A stretch of 64,000 bases of DNA, taken from positions 434,001 through 498,000 of the forward strand of contig JAPFFF010000050.1 in the NCBI GenBank assembly GCA_039105265.1, written 5' to 3'. Position 1 is the first letter of the stretch; the number at the start of each line of letters is the position of its first letter. The notes under the pieces were generated by a model. The model searched no databases and was not told where the DNA came from. It was given only the letters and a program-made list of their open reading frames with translations. This document shows, piece by piece, positions 43,728 to 54,700 of this stretch. Source of the stretch: Tritrichomonas musculus. Taxonomy: Eukaryota > Parabasalia > Tritrichomonadida > Tritrichomonadidae. Position numbers and translations under genes: made by a program.

Positions 43728-43733
43728 TCATTA
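43728..43733 (+). promoter_or_regulatory. Initiator (Inr)-like element of sirtuin gene
   Basis: TCATTA matches TCA-Y-W; the putative start base at 43730 is 10 bases before the ATG at 43740. It supports this ATG as the true start. Confidence 0.5.
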
Positions 43734-43739
43734 CAGTAG

Positions 43740-45470
43740 ATGGAAAAACTTGTTGCATTAATTAACTCAGTAAAAATAGAAAACATAGTTATTTTGACAG
43801 GACCAGGAATAAATACTGCATCTGGAGTCCCTGATTTAAATTCTCCAAGATATGTAAACTGCCTTATTAGGTCACAATCAGACTTATATTCATTTGAACC
43901 AGACTCTCTTTTTGATTTAGAAGTATTTGAAAAAGATCCTCGACCATTTTGGTGGCTATTTACGAAATCATTTCCAACATTTGCATCATTATCACCGACA
44001 CCTTTTCATTACTTCATCAAACTACTTCAAAAGCACAATAAGCTACTTAGATGCTACACTCAAAACATTGACGAGCTTGAAATTGCAGCAGGAACACCTA
44101 AAGATTATGTCATTTCATCTCATGGCCAATTCAATACCTGCATCTGCACGAAGTGCTGGAAATCGCATCCTTTGAAGCACTTCATTAAAGATTTGACAGT
44201 GAATATGTCAAATAATATGCTGACAGTAGAATCCACAAAATTCCCTATTTGCGATTTTTGTGGCTCTAAATTTGTGAAGCCCGACGTTGTTTTTCGGCAT
44301 GAAAAAATCGCTGACGATTTCTATCTGAATTATGGACCCGATTTTGAAGATGCAGACTTGTTGATCATTGCTGGTGCTGACATTGATTACGAACCGTTTT
44401 TGTCTCTCCCTCAAAAAGTGAGTTCAACGGCGAGTCGTTTTTTCATTGGCAAGGAAATGCCTCCAAGGTCGGCGGGGCTTCGTTTTGGCAAAGGAAGAGA
44501 CTTCTTCATTCAGGGCGACTGCCAGGAGTTCGCAATGGACATTTGCGATTTTTTGGGGTGGGATTCGGTATTGAATTCAATGCTGGCTGAGGAAAAAACA
44601 CTCGGATTTAGGTGGTTCGAATTTGAGGCAAAGAGCAAGAAGAGAAGAATTCCAGCTCGCGAGCAGGAAGAAATGCAAAAATTCATCTTTGAAGTTCAGC
44701 TTCGCATCTCAGAGCTTGATCATAAAAAAGAATTACAGAAAGCACAGAATCAAACACCAATCCAGGTCATAAATACCAGCCAGACACAGATTCAACAAAG
44801 CATGAATTTAATCCAGCCCAATCAAGCATCAAACTTGCAAAGCGGAGGCAGCATTCAGCCGCAAATCTCGCACCAAAGTGGCTCACCAATTCAAAAGAGA
44901 AACGATTCAATTCCATCGAATTTTAGTGGACAAAGCCAAGAACCACCTAAAAAAAGCAGAAACATTATTCAAGATTCACCTAACTCCAACCAAATAGTCA
45001 TTCAATCCCAAATTCCACAGAAACCGAGCCAAGAACTGGTTCCGCAAGATCAATTTGTCATCCAGTCACAGGAAGCCAAAGAGATTCAAGGAGGGATTCC
45101 GCAATATCAAAGCAGGAACGTAATTCAAGACCAAAAACAAGTTTCTGAGTTGAATCAAATGATTGTCCATGGAAATGAAGAAAATTCAATTCAAAATTTG
45201 AATACTATTCAATTTAACGGAAACTATAAAATGATAGATCAGGCGATATTTTATGAAGAAATTCCAAATCCAGATCAAACACAAGCTTTTTACCAGAGTA
45301 ATGAAGGAGTGGATCAGCCACAGAACCAAATACCAATTACAATCATGGATGCTGCTCAATTTCCAATTATTCATCAAATCGAAATTAAAGAAAATGGTCA
45401 AAATCAGAATGCTAAACAACAAACTCATATGAACATTATAGAAAGACCAGGACTATTTTTTAAAACATAA
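43740..45470 (+). CDS. Sirtuin (SIR2-family) protein with altered NAD-site residues
   Basis: 576 residues. SIR2 domain at ~1-270: VILTGPGINTASGVPDL (family GAGxSxxSGIPDFR), TQNID at 107-111, catalytic His128 in SSHG, a zinc site with C136/C139 and C171/C174, KPDVVFRHE, and LLIIAGAD where the family has GTS. The fold, catalytic histidine and zinc ligands are kept, but GAG is GPG (P22), the following Ser is Asn25, the conserved Arg of DFR is Asn34, and GTS is G-A-D (212-214). Deacetylase activity is therefore doubtful. Residues ~300-576 are a Gln/Asn/Ser/Pro-rich tail without a fold. No signal or membrane segment; nuclear or cytosolic. It may act as an NAD or ADP-ribose binder. Confidence 0.8.
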   Translation: MEKLVALINSVKIENIVILTGPGINTASGVPDLNSPRYVNCLIRSQSDLYSFEPDSLFDLEVFEKDPRPFWWLFTKSFPTFASLSPTPFHYFIKLLQKHNKLLRCYTQNIDELEIAAGTPKDYVISSHGQFNTCICTKCWKSHPLKHFIKDLTVNMSNNMLTVESTKFPICDFCGSKFVKPDVVFRHEKIADDFYLNYGPDFEDADLLIIAGADIDYEPFLSLPQKVSSTASRFFIGKEMPPRSAGLRFGKGRDFFIQGDCQEFAMDICDFLGWDSVLNSMLAEEKTLGFRWFEFEAKSKKRRIPAREQEEMQKFIFEVQLRISELDHKKELQKAQNQTPIQVINTSQTQIQQSMNLIQPNQASNLQSGGSIQPQISHQSGSPIQKRNDSIPSNFSGQSQEPPKKSRNIIQDSPNSNQIVIQSQIPQKPSQELVPQDQFVIQSQEAKEIQGGIPQYQSRNVIQDQKQVSELNQMIVHGNEENSIQNLNTIQFNGNYKMIDQAIFYEEIPNPDQTQAFYQSNEGVDQPQNQIPITIMDAAQFPIIHQIEIKENGQNQNAKQQTHMNIIERPGLFFKT

Positions 45471-46643
45471 AATTGTATGTAGAAAAAAAATAAAAAATTG
45501 TGAATTAATCATTGTAATAAGTTATTAAACTCTTTTCATAACAATATAAAAGAAACAAATATTTGAAATATGATTTTAGTGGTTTACTGAATCAATATAT
45601 TAATATTAACTAGGAATCTTATGAAAATGTGCAAAAAATTTAATTTTTTCATTATGCAATATTATTATAAAGACAATCATTAATGAATTAAAGAAAAATG
45701 CTTTTCATATTTGAGAAATTATTTGGGTAATTCTATACAAACTAGTTTTCATAGAAATTTACATATAACTATCCATATCCGCTTTCAATTATGGACAGAA
45801 ATGCCAACATTTGAAGGTGGACAGTAAAACATATCAAAATATTTAATAAATATTACAAAAATAAAAAACTTTCAATTGCTTCATTTATAAAAAATAAAAA
45901 TTTTCAAGAATTTAAAATAAAAAATTAATGTTGTAAATTATGAATTATGCTTATTTTGAAGTTTTGATGATCGATAAAAAACAACCATATTATTCTTAAA
46001 AAATACGTTAATCGAATTGCGCGCGGGAAATAGAAAATTTTTTTATTTTTGTAAGATTTATTAATTATTTTAATAAGTTTATAATTTAATTTATTTTAAA
46101 TAAGTTTTTAATTTGATATAATAGATGATTACATTAAATAATAAAAATATTTTTAATAAATTAAATTAAAAAAGGAATAATTCATTTTTTTTAAACAATA
46201 CTATTTATTGAAAGGTTATTTCTCCGGACATAATATCTTATTAAAATGCTGATTTTTAGTTATATAATTAAATTAAATACATATATATTATATTTTGTAT
46301 TTTATATTATTAATTTAAAATACTAATAATTTAAAAATAAAAAGATATAAATGTTTTTTAATCCTTTCTGTAAATAATTTTCGTTTTCCTATCAAATTTT
46401 GAAAGAATTTTTTAACATTCCACTTAATCACAATTGGTAAATATATAAATGTTTAATCAATTTTTATACATTTAAAATTTATTATTAATAATATAAAACG
46501 GATAAAATTAATTATATTTCTATATTAAAGCTTATTACCAATTTTAAAAGTATATTTTATAATTAATTTAAAATATTCGTTTTTTCCGAAAATTTTCATT
46601 TGAATTATCTCTTTGAATTTTTTTGAATATACACAAATTCACA
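45471..46643. other. Intergenic region upstream of the Polo-like kinase
   Basis: 1.2 kb of AT-rich spacer between two plus-strand genes. No gene remnants or element termini recognised; a small GC word (GCGCGCGGG) occurs near 46020. Confidence 0.5.
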
Positions 46644-46649
46644 TCACTA
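46644..46649 (+). promoter_or_regulatory. Initiator (Inr)-like element of Polo-like kinase gene
   Basis: TCACTA, with the putative start base at 46646, 14 bases before the ATG at 46660. A second match, TCACA, lies just upstream at 46639. Confidence 0.45.
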
Positions 46650-46659
46650 ATCTTTTTAT

Positions 46660-48426
46660 ATGCTAAAACCAATTCACGTCCCTTCAATTATTACCAATGT
46701 TAATGAAAATGGAACTAAAAACGTTTTTATTAGCCATGAAAAACTTGGGCAAGGAGGATTTGCCGCAGTATATCGTGTTACACACAAGAATAAAAATAAG
46801 GTATATGCAATGAAGGTCATCTCAAAAGAGCGTTATGCAAGTTCAAATGGCAATTCTTCATTAGAAAAGTTAAAAAACGAGATTCAAATACAAAAAACAC
46901 TCAATCACCCAAACATAGTGCAATCAAGAATATCATTTTCTGACGATTCAAACTATTATATAGCTCTTGAATACTGCCCAGGTAAAACAATTCGTGAATA
47001 TCTTAAAAATAACAGCCAAGGAAGATTAAGTGAACCAGAAACCAGAAAAATTTTAAAAGACGTTATTAACGGGCTCATCTTTCTCCATAACCGCCATATT
47101 ATTCACCATGATCTCAAATTAGAAAATTTTATAATTGGCTCTGATGGAAGAGTTAAAATTGCAGATTTTGGCCTTGCTACATTTCATAAAGATGATGAGG
47201 ATAAGAACCTTTCAATTTGTGGAACCCCAAATTACATGAGCCCTGAAATTCTTCTTAAAAAAGACAAAGGAAACGGATTTGCCTCCGATGTCTGGGCAAT
47301 TGGTATAACAGCATACACTTTGCTCACAGGCAAAGCTCCATTTAGTGGAATTTCTCGCGAAATCGTATATGAGAAAATCAAAAATTGCGTTTTCAATTTT
47401 CCTTCAAGCATTCAGATTTCATACGAAGCAAGAGAATTTATTAAATCGATTTTAAAGTTTGATCCAAGCAAAAGACCAACCGCCAGTGAATTACTCATTC
47501 ATCCATTCATAAAGAAATATGATCCAGAACCAATCCAATTATACAAACCAATTCAGACTAACCCCCAGATTCAATCATTTACACCGTCACCAACCAAAAG
47601 AAGACCAATGCCAACGCCTTCAATGAAAGATAACGTTGCGAAATACGGAAAAGCTTTGCCACAGACGCCTTCAAATAATCGCTACGGCATCACAAGAAGG
47701 AGCCCCAATATAGATTCTCCTCTTTGCCGACGCATATTAGATGATTCAGACGACATAATCAAAAAACCAAGTTATTTAGTTGGCCAAGTACAATCAGATT
47801 ATGAAAACAAAGAAGCGAACAATTCCAGTTCAAATTCCAGAAAGAATTTCTCAATTCCAAGCAATTTTGTCACCAAGCATTTATTCATCAAAAAGGATCT
47901 TTGCTATATGCTTGGAAACGGAATTGTTGGCGCTTGTTTTGATGACAAATCACGAATTGTCATGGATCCAAACGAAGCATTTGTCCAATATTACACAAAT
48001 TACAGCTCTCTTGAAGAAGTCTTTGAAATCGATAATTCAATTGAATTTGAAGGCGAACTTCACGACAAAATTTCCTTGGTTAAGAATATTGCTAAAGCAT
48101 TCAAAAAGTACAGAAACTTGTATGAAGTAACAAAGACAACTTATCTCTCATCGATTCCTCTTCATTTCGTCAGTCGCTTCACAAAAATGGACGATTTGAT
48201 CCTCTTCAAATTCAACAACAAAAACGTACAGGCCAATTTTAAAGATAGCAAGAAGTTGATCATTTTTTGGAATACCAAGAAAATGTGCTTCTTTAAGGAC
48301 ATTAAAGAAAAAAGCAGATTGCTCGACCCTTCCGACGTGACAAGAATGAATGCAAATTCAGATGAATTAAGAAAATATAAAAGAGCTAAAGAAATGCTTA
48401 ATACATTGGCTAGACATTCTTCATAG
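46660..48426 (+). CDS. Polo-like kinase (PLK family)
   Basis: 588 residues. Kinase domain ~24-279: GQGGFAAVYRV loop, catalytic lysine K52 (YAMKVI), catalytic loop HHD at 149-151 (IIHHDLKLEN) in place of HRD, DFG at 169-171 and ICGTPNYMSPE with activation-loop T189. DLKLEN and CGTPNY are Polo-family hallmarks. Residues ~280-400 are a basic Ser/Pro-rich linker. Residues ~405-580 match the Polo-box domain, beginning CYMLGNGIVGACFDDKSRIV, so substrate docking on phosphorylated partners is expected. The family controls mitosis, centrosome/basal body function and cytokinesis. HHD in place of HRD removes the arginine that normally senses activation-loop phosphorylation; the catalytic Asp is intact, so the kinase is probably active. 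Confidence 0.88.
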   Translation: MLKPIHVPSIITNVNENGTKNVFISHEKLGQGGFAAVYRVTHKNKNKVYAMKVISKERYASSNGNSSLEKLKNEIQIQKTLNHPNIVQSRISFSDDSNYYIALEYCPGKTIREYLKNNSQGRLSEPETRKILKDVINGLIFLHNRHIIHHDLKLENFIIGSDGRVKIADFGLATFHKDDEDKNLSICGTPNYMSPEILLKKDKGNGFASDVWAIGITAYTLLTGKAPFSGISREIVYEKIKNCVFNFPSSIQISYEAREFIKSILKFDPSKRPTASELLIHPFIKKYDPEPIQLYKPIQTNPQIQSFTPSPTKRRPMPTPSMKDNVAKYGKALPQTPSNNRYGITRRSPNIDSPLCRRILDDSDDIIKKPSYLVGQVQSDYENKEANNSSSNSRKNFSIPSNFVTKHLFIKKDLCYMLGNGIVGACFDDKSRIVMDPNEAFVQYYTNYSSLEEVFEIDNSIEFEGELHDKISLVKNIAKAFKKYRNLYEVTKTTYLSSIPLHFVSRFTKMDDLILFKFNNKNVQANFKDSKKLIIFWNTKKMCFFKDIKEKSRLLDPSDVTRMNANSDELRKYKRAKEMLNTLARHSS

Positions 48427-49891
48427 ATTCTTTCCAAATAATTTCATGCATCTATTTGTGTGATTTTAAATTATTATGATATTGTAATAGTAAATATATA
48501 ATTATTCATGCAATTTCTTCTTATTATTTTTATATTATAAAAAAACTATGCTTATATAAGATATAAAATTATATTACAATTACCTTAGAATTGATTATTT
48601 ATTTAAGTTTTACATTTGAAAAAACGAACTTGGTTAACAAAAATATGTCAAATTTTTTTAACCAATTTCAATTTTAAGGTTAATTTAAGTATGATATAGG
48701 TGACGAATATATAAAAAAATTTTTTTAAAAATATATTTTTATACTGAAATATTCAAAGTATATATGAGTTATTTTTTAATTATTTCTTTTTCATAATTTT
48801 TTTCTATGCAAAAATATGGACATAATATTTTTTTAAAAAAAATTGATTGAAACCATTGAAAATTTTTTCGGATTTCTTATAAACTTATAAATAAAAATAT
48901 TTTGAAATAATATATGCTTTATAAACGTATTATTTCATTTATAAATATTAAAATTAAAAATTTAAAGTAAAATAAATGAAAATAGTAAAAAGCAGCCAAA
49001 AATTAGTTATCATTTTATATAAAATGTCGATATCATGAAGTAAAGCTTTGGTAATATCTATCTATTATTAAACAAAAAATGACTTATTTTTATCAGAATA
49101 TCTTTTTTGCAAATTAAATTTATGAATGAAAAAAAAAATTTAAGAGGTGAAACAGGAATATTTTAAATGATAACACTATCATTTGTACAAACATATATTA
49201 AAACAAATTGAAACAGTTAATTTGTTCCATCTAATACAAATTTGCATATAAAATGATCGCATCCAATTAATTTTTACCTGTAAATCATTATATAAATTAA
49301 GATATTAAATTAAAAATATCTTAAAATTCTATTTGCTTTATATAATTTGCTAGTAATTCTTAAAAAAATATAAAATATTTTTTTGAAAGATGTTTATATT
49401 TTGATGATTCAATTTAATATTTTCTTGGCTGTTTAAACTTTGAAAAAATAATCTCTATCAAAATTTTTTGGGATAGAGATTTTAAATGAACTTGGCTGTT
49501 TAAACTTTGAAAAAATAATACAAATAATATTCTCAATTTTGTACAATTTATATATCAGGAATAATGAAGTATCAATTTATAATTCCAAATAATTATGAAT
49601 TTATTTGCATTATATATTATAAATATATTTTCTAAACTCATGATCACAAGAAAAAAAAAAGATAAACAAATTTGAAAAAATTAAGAAAATAAAAAATTTT
49701 GAATAAAAAAAAAATTACTCAGAAAAAACAATGAGCTAAACCGTCAAAAAATGGTGAATTTTGACTTACTTTGTTCATTAAATTGACTTTAAAAATCGGA
49801 AAATGAAAAAAATTAAAAATATATTTTTTTTTTTAAATTTTTTTGTATTTTTCGATTTTTATTTTAATAATCTCATTGAAAAAATTGAATT
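48427..49891. other. AT-rich intergenic region with a split direct repeat
   Basis: No gene remnant seen. A 29-base direct repeat beginning CTTGGCTGTTTAAACTTTG occurs at 49424-49452 and 49491-49519. Between the copies is a short hairpin, ATCTCTATC...GATAGAGAT. This could be a footprint of a small duplicating element. Confidence 0.55.
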
Positions 49892-49926
49892 CTGTGGCGT
49901 GCCCCTGGAGCACGCCACAGGGGCAC
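49892..49926. repeat. GC-rich interlocked hairpin
   Basis: A perfect 11-bp stem CTGTGGCGTGC (49892-49902) and its complement (49910-49920) around a 7-base loop. A second, overlapping pair GTGCCCCT (49899-49906) and AGGGGCAC (49919-49926) could form an alternative structure. Strikingly GC-rich in very AT-rich surroundings and ends 20 bases before the transposon-like element at 49947. Confidence 0.85.
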
Positions 49927-49946
49927 AAAATTTCACCCAATATATA

Positions 49947-51670
49947 CAGTAGTGTTTTTAATATGGTAACGGTATTTAAAGTGGTAACGCTTTTTTTTTT
50001 AGAAAAAAAATTTAAAAATACAAAATTTAATTTTTTTCAACATAAAACAGAGTTTATTTAAATTAAATTATATAATAATATTTACCATCATTTATATGAT
50101 ATTAATCACAAGGTTGTGTATCTATTTGTCTCAAATCGCCAAAGTTTTTCGTCAACCAATTAAAAAAGTTAAAATCAAATTACTTCATTACCTTTTTAAA
50201 ATTTTTGATATTTTCTTATAAAATTAGTTTAGCATTTATTCATCATTCATAATTTATTCATCATTTAATTATAAATGATAAATACTTTCTTTTGAAAAAT
50301 AAAAATAATTTAAAAAATGTAACCATTTTCTTAAGTGTTTATACAAAATAAATAATTCTTATGAGTGCTTTTGATTATTTCCTTAAATCCTTTTTATATT
50401 TGATTGTATATTAGAAGATTATTATTATTATACTATGCTATTTACTTTTAACTCAAGCATAATGCTTTTTATAAGTAAAATGAATATGCTTTGAATGGCT
50501 CAATTTAAATTGAATTCTAACCTAAATAAGAAGATTGATCATTTTATCTTTATTATATAAACATATAGTTTATTGCACTGAATTATTAAAATAATAACAT
50601 AAAAGTAATAATCTATACTAGAAGTTTCATATTCTTATAATCATCTCAAAAACTGAAAAATACATAGTTGTAAGCAAAAAAATTTCGTAATTATTCTCTT
50701 TCTCACCAAAAAGAATCAAAAGGATGTAATATCGAATTTTAGTTCGATATTATATCAATTCAATGATTTTAATAATAAAAAACGATGAATTATATAATGA
50801 TTATTATATGATTATTTTTTCCTTAAAAATCGAATTTGAAAAAGTATCGATGAAATTTATTAATGAAATAAATATGTATATAAAATGCTGAAACACATGA
50901 GATAAAAATTGTCTAAAAAAACGAAATTTGAATATTTGTTTTGATGTTCGTTTATAATTTTAGGACGTTAATCAATTAATGAAGATAAACCATTATCTTG
51001 TGCAAAACATATTATCTTATAGCATTATATCAATATATAAATATGTTTTAATAGTTTTAAACTAATTTTTAATTTGTATTTTCAGTAATCTGTTATGTTG
51101 TCGGGATAAAGATAGCCCAAAATTGAAAGATGATGAAAAAGTTCTCTCAATAAGTCTCAGAATGAAAATCAGCTCTGATTTCTAATAAGTTAAATACATC
51201 TTTAAATGCAAATATGTTTTTATAAATAATATTTATAAATAACAGCATTTTAAAGATAAATGAATTAAATTCTTTATCATGAAAAGTAAACGGTCACCAA
51301 AAAATCAAAGATATACTCGTTTTTATAGTCAATAATTTTATTTTTACATATTTAACTAATAATTATTAATATTCTCATAATATGTAATATGTTTATATTC
51401 TTAAATAAAATATTACTTTGATGTACATGTTTATAATCATGCTTTAATTGTTTTCTTTGATTGACGAAAAACTTTGGTGATTTGAGACAGATAGATACAC
51501 AACCTTGTGATTAATATCATATAAATGATGGTAAATATTATTATATAGTTTAATTTAAATAAACTCTGTTTTATGTTGAAAAAATTAAATTTTGTATTTT
51601 AAAATTTTTTTTTTCCTCTAAAAAAAGAGTTACCACTTTAAATACCGTTACCATATTAAAAACACTACTG
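49947..51670. mobile_element. 1.7-kb non-autonomous element with ~209-bp terminal inverted repeats
   Basis: The left arm 49947-50155 and right arm 51461-51670 are inverted copies of each other, roughly 95% identical by eye. Both ends start CAGTAGTGTTTTTAATATGG directly inside a TA dinucleotide (49945-49946 and 51671-51672), the target and CAGT-type end of Tc1/mariner elements. The 1.3-kb interior has no significant open frame, and holds a perfect hairpin TAATATCGAA...TTCGATATTA at 50727-50752. The element lacks its own transposase and would depend on one in trans. The long arms would also allow a near-complete foldback. It sits between the Polo-like kinase and the 3' end of the USP gene. Confidence 0.88.
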
Positions 51671-51757
51671 TATATAAATAAAAACAAATAGCAAAAATGG
51701 AAAAGAAAATTTTTGATACCAAACAATTATTATATTAACAATATAAAAGATAAAAAA

Positions 51758-54700
51758 CTAATTATATAAGTGCACAGATCCATCTAAATCTCTATCAGGA
51801 ATTGGTTTGTCATCAACAAAAACGTCTGTTAAACGTGGTGAGATTTCTTTAATAGAAACGTCATTTTCTATTTGATTTATCTTATTTCCATTTTCATCGG
51901 AGAAAACTAACAGAAAATTGGTATCTACATCACCAGTGTCATGATTACATTTATATTCATTTTGAATTTTAGCATTCTTTACTATCAACTCTTTCAGGTC
52001 ACCAATTTTCATATCATCTGAATAATTGATCAGAAAAGGGTCGATTGTTAATTTTTTAGAAAAAGAAGCATTAATGACCAAACCGTTATTTTCACCATTA
52101 CAGGTCACTTTTTCAATTCTGATTGGATTTGAAAGAGATGAAACTTTTTCATTAGGATCAAGAATTTTGAGAATTTTCATCCCAGTTGAATCTAACTGCA
52201 GAACTCTGCTTGGATAGTTATTATCTTTGTTTGTTGCATTTGTGAAGAATTTTGATTCTGAGAGCTCAATAAGATCAGAAACAGTTGTGTCATTCTTGAC
52301 ATATTCTTCAACGTGATTGTCAACCTTAATTGAATCATAAGATATGAAAATGTCAAGAAGCAAAAAGGAAGCCATTTGTTCACCAGCCGATAACGAAGGG
52401 TCAATAAATTTCACCTTCAAAATTTTATCGTTTGGACTTAATATTTGCGACATTTGTTCACTACCACTATCCTCAGTAATTGGCTTCATTTGGCCTTCTT
52501 TAAAAATAATAGCTTCTGCTCTAGAGCAATTATCGTCATGAATCATTTTTTGGATTTCTTTATTGAAGACCTTTTTCAAAAAGTTCTTAAAATCGCCAAA
52601 AGTAAGGAAATTCGGAAACTGAACTTTGACTGTATCACCGAATGAATTGACACTAATCAAATTCATGTCATTAACAAAGCTGAAATATTGATCGGCTGTC
52701 ATATATTTCTGGTTTGAAAGATCCGTAAAATCGAAATAGTTATAGAGCATAGTATTACTCTCTTGTTTCCTCATTTCAGATAAGTATACATCGTACGCAT
52801 AGCTATCTTTCTCTACTTGAGGGATTTCAAATCGACTCCACTCGTCGAAGTCAATAACCAAAATGACACTTTTTACGGCATCTCCTCTAGTAATTACGGA
52901 TTCAAAAGTTTTTTGGTTATTTTTAGGTAGACGAGACAGAGAGTTGTTTTGCTTTTTAATATAGACATTCATTAATCTATAAATGCAGTCTATTTCAACA
53001 TTTCTCGCTCCAGCATACTTCTTCTTAATTGCTTTGGCCAAAAAGGTGAAAATCAATTGTTTCGAATCGACTTCGTACGAAAATAAGTAATAAACAGGTT
53101 TGTTGCTTAGTGGACAGTAAATAAAGACGAAAATAGGTAACATTGTGCTTTGTATCAAGGTTCGGCCCATAATATCAAAAAAACTTATCTCTCGAGAATT
53201 CCATTCTACTTTTGAGTTCAAGTCACTATCATTCTCTTTCACAAATACGAAAATATTCATTGAATATTTGGTGAAATTGGTGAAATTTGTATTATTCAAC
53301 TTATCAGTAAGTCCATCTTTATAGAAAATCCACAATTCAATTTTATTTTCATTTAATTGGAAAGCTGCTGCCACGCTTTTATACAATGCACTAAGCGTGT
53401 CTAGCTTTAAAAGAGGCAGTTCAGATGCATAACTTCTATCGCACGCAAAAGAAAGCTTCCCAGAGAAAGAGTTTTTCTTAATTGTTGTTTCTTCGTTGAA
53501 AAGATAAAAAGTCACTTTATCATCTTTGTTTTGCATTGATGAATTATTATCGCCTGATTGGTTTTCTTTCTTGATCCTGTCAATTATCTCTGGAGGAATT
53601 GCTTCATTCTCAACTTCATGAAACAAATTTTTTTCTTCTGTCATTTTGGCGTAGATCAACATGTAAGCAGATGACGTCTTGTTAACGCCGCCGAAATTAT
53701 CATCAATCGCCTTTTCTTCATCAACTTCCGTCACAACCGAATCGTTAAAAAGATACCACTTGTTGCCGATTGTTGGCCTTAAGTACGCGATGTAATGACC
53801 GAACGTTGAATTGCCTGAATGAACAAGGACACCGAACAAGTCATACTGATACTTTTCACTTTCGTAATCAGGAGAACTTATTGATTCAAGCTTAGAAGTA
53901 GCATCGCCTGATTCTTCATTCAAGTCTTCAATTAAAATTTCATCTGCTACGTATTTTGTCAAGTTGATCGTTCTATAAAACCTGAAGAATGAGTTGATTT
54001 TGACGCTTTGATTCGTCTGAATGTTGACTTGGAATCGCTTCAAATGTAGAAAGAGAACTCGTGGAAGCTTCATGAACTTGCTTTTCATAAAAGCATCTTT
54101 TTTGTCGCTTTCTTGGGACTCGTACTGATTATCTCCGCTGAGCTTCTCTTCTTCAACATACTTGTCAAAGGACGAATAAATATCATCAATCAGCTGCATT
54201 TTATTCCCACTATTTGACTGATATGAGGTAACTTCGAGTGAAATATCATAAAATTCGTTATTTACGTAGTTTTCTTCGTGAAGTTCGCCGCTATTTGAGA
54301 ATGTGTATATATATGTTCTGTAGCTTCCGCCAAAAATATACTTGATTGAATACTCAAGAGGAGTGCCTTTCAATTTTGCTTCCAGATTATTAAGAAGAAC
54401 TCGTGAAAATTCTTGAACGTCATGTTGCATGAAAGTCTGCGGCTGATCCCATCCAAAGGATGTTGTCAAATCTTCTGTAGAAAAAGCTTTTTCGCCGTAT
54501 TTTAATTGCATTCGAGCAAATAAAAGTTTCAAGTTTAATGGGATATTTTTTGAATCTGGCTTGTTTTTTGAAATGTCCTCATCATTGATTTCATAAACTA
54601 ATCGTCGAAATACAGGAAGATGGAAAAGCGCTTGCAAAATAGAATTCATATAACACGTAGATCCTTGGTTTAAAAGACCAACATAAGGAGCAGGGGTCAT

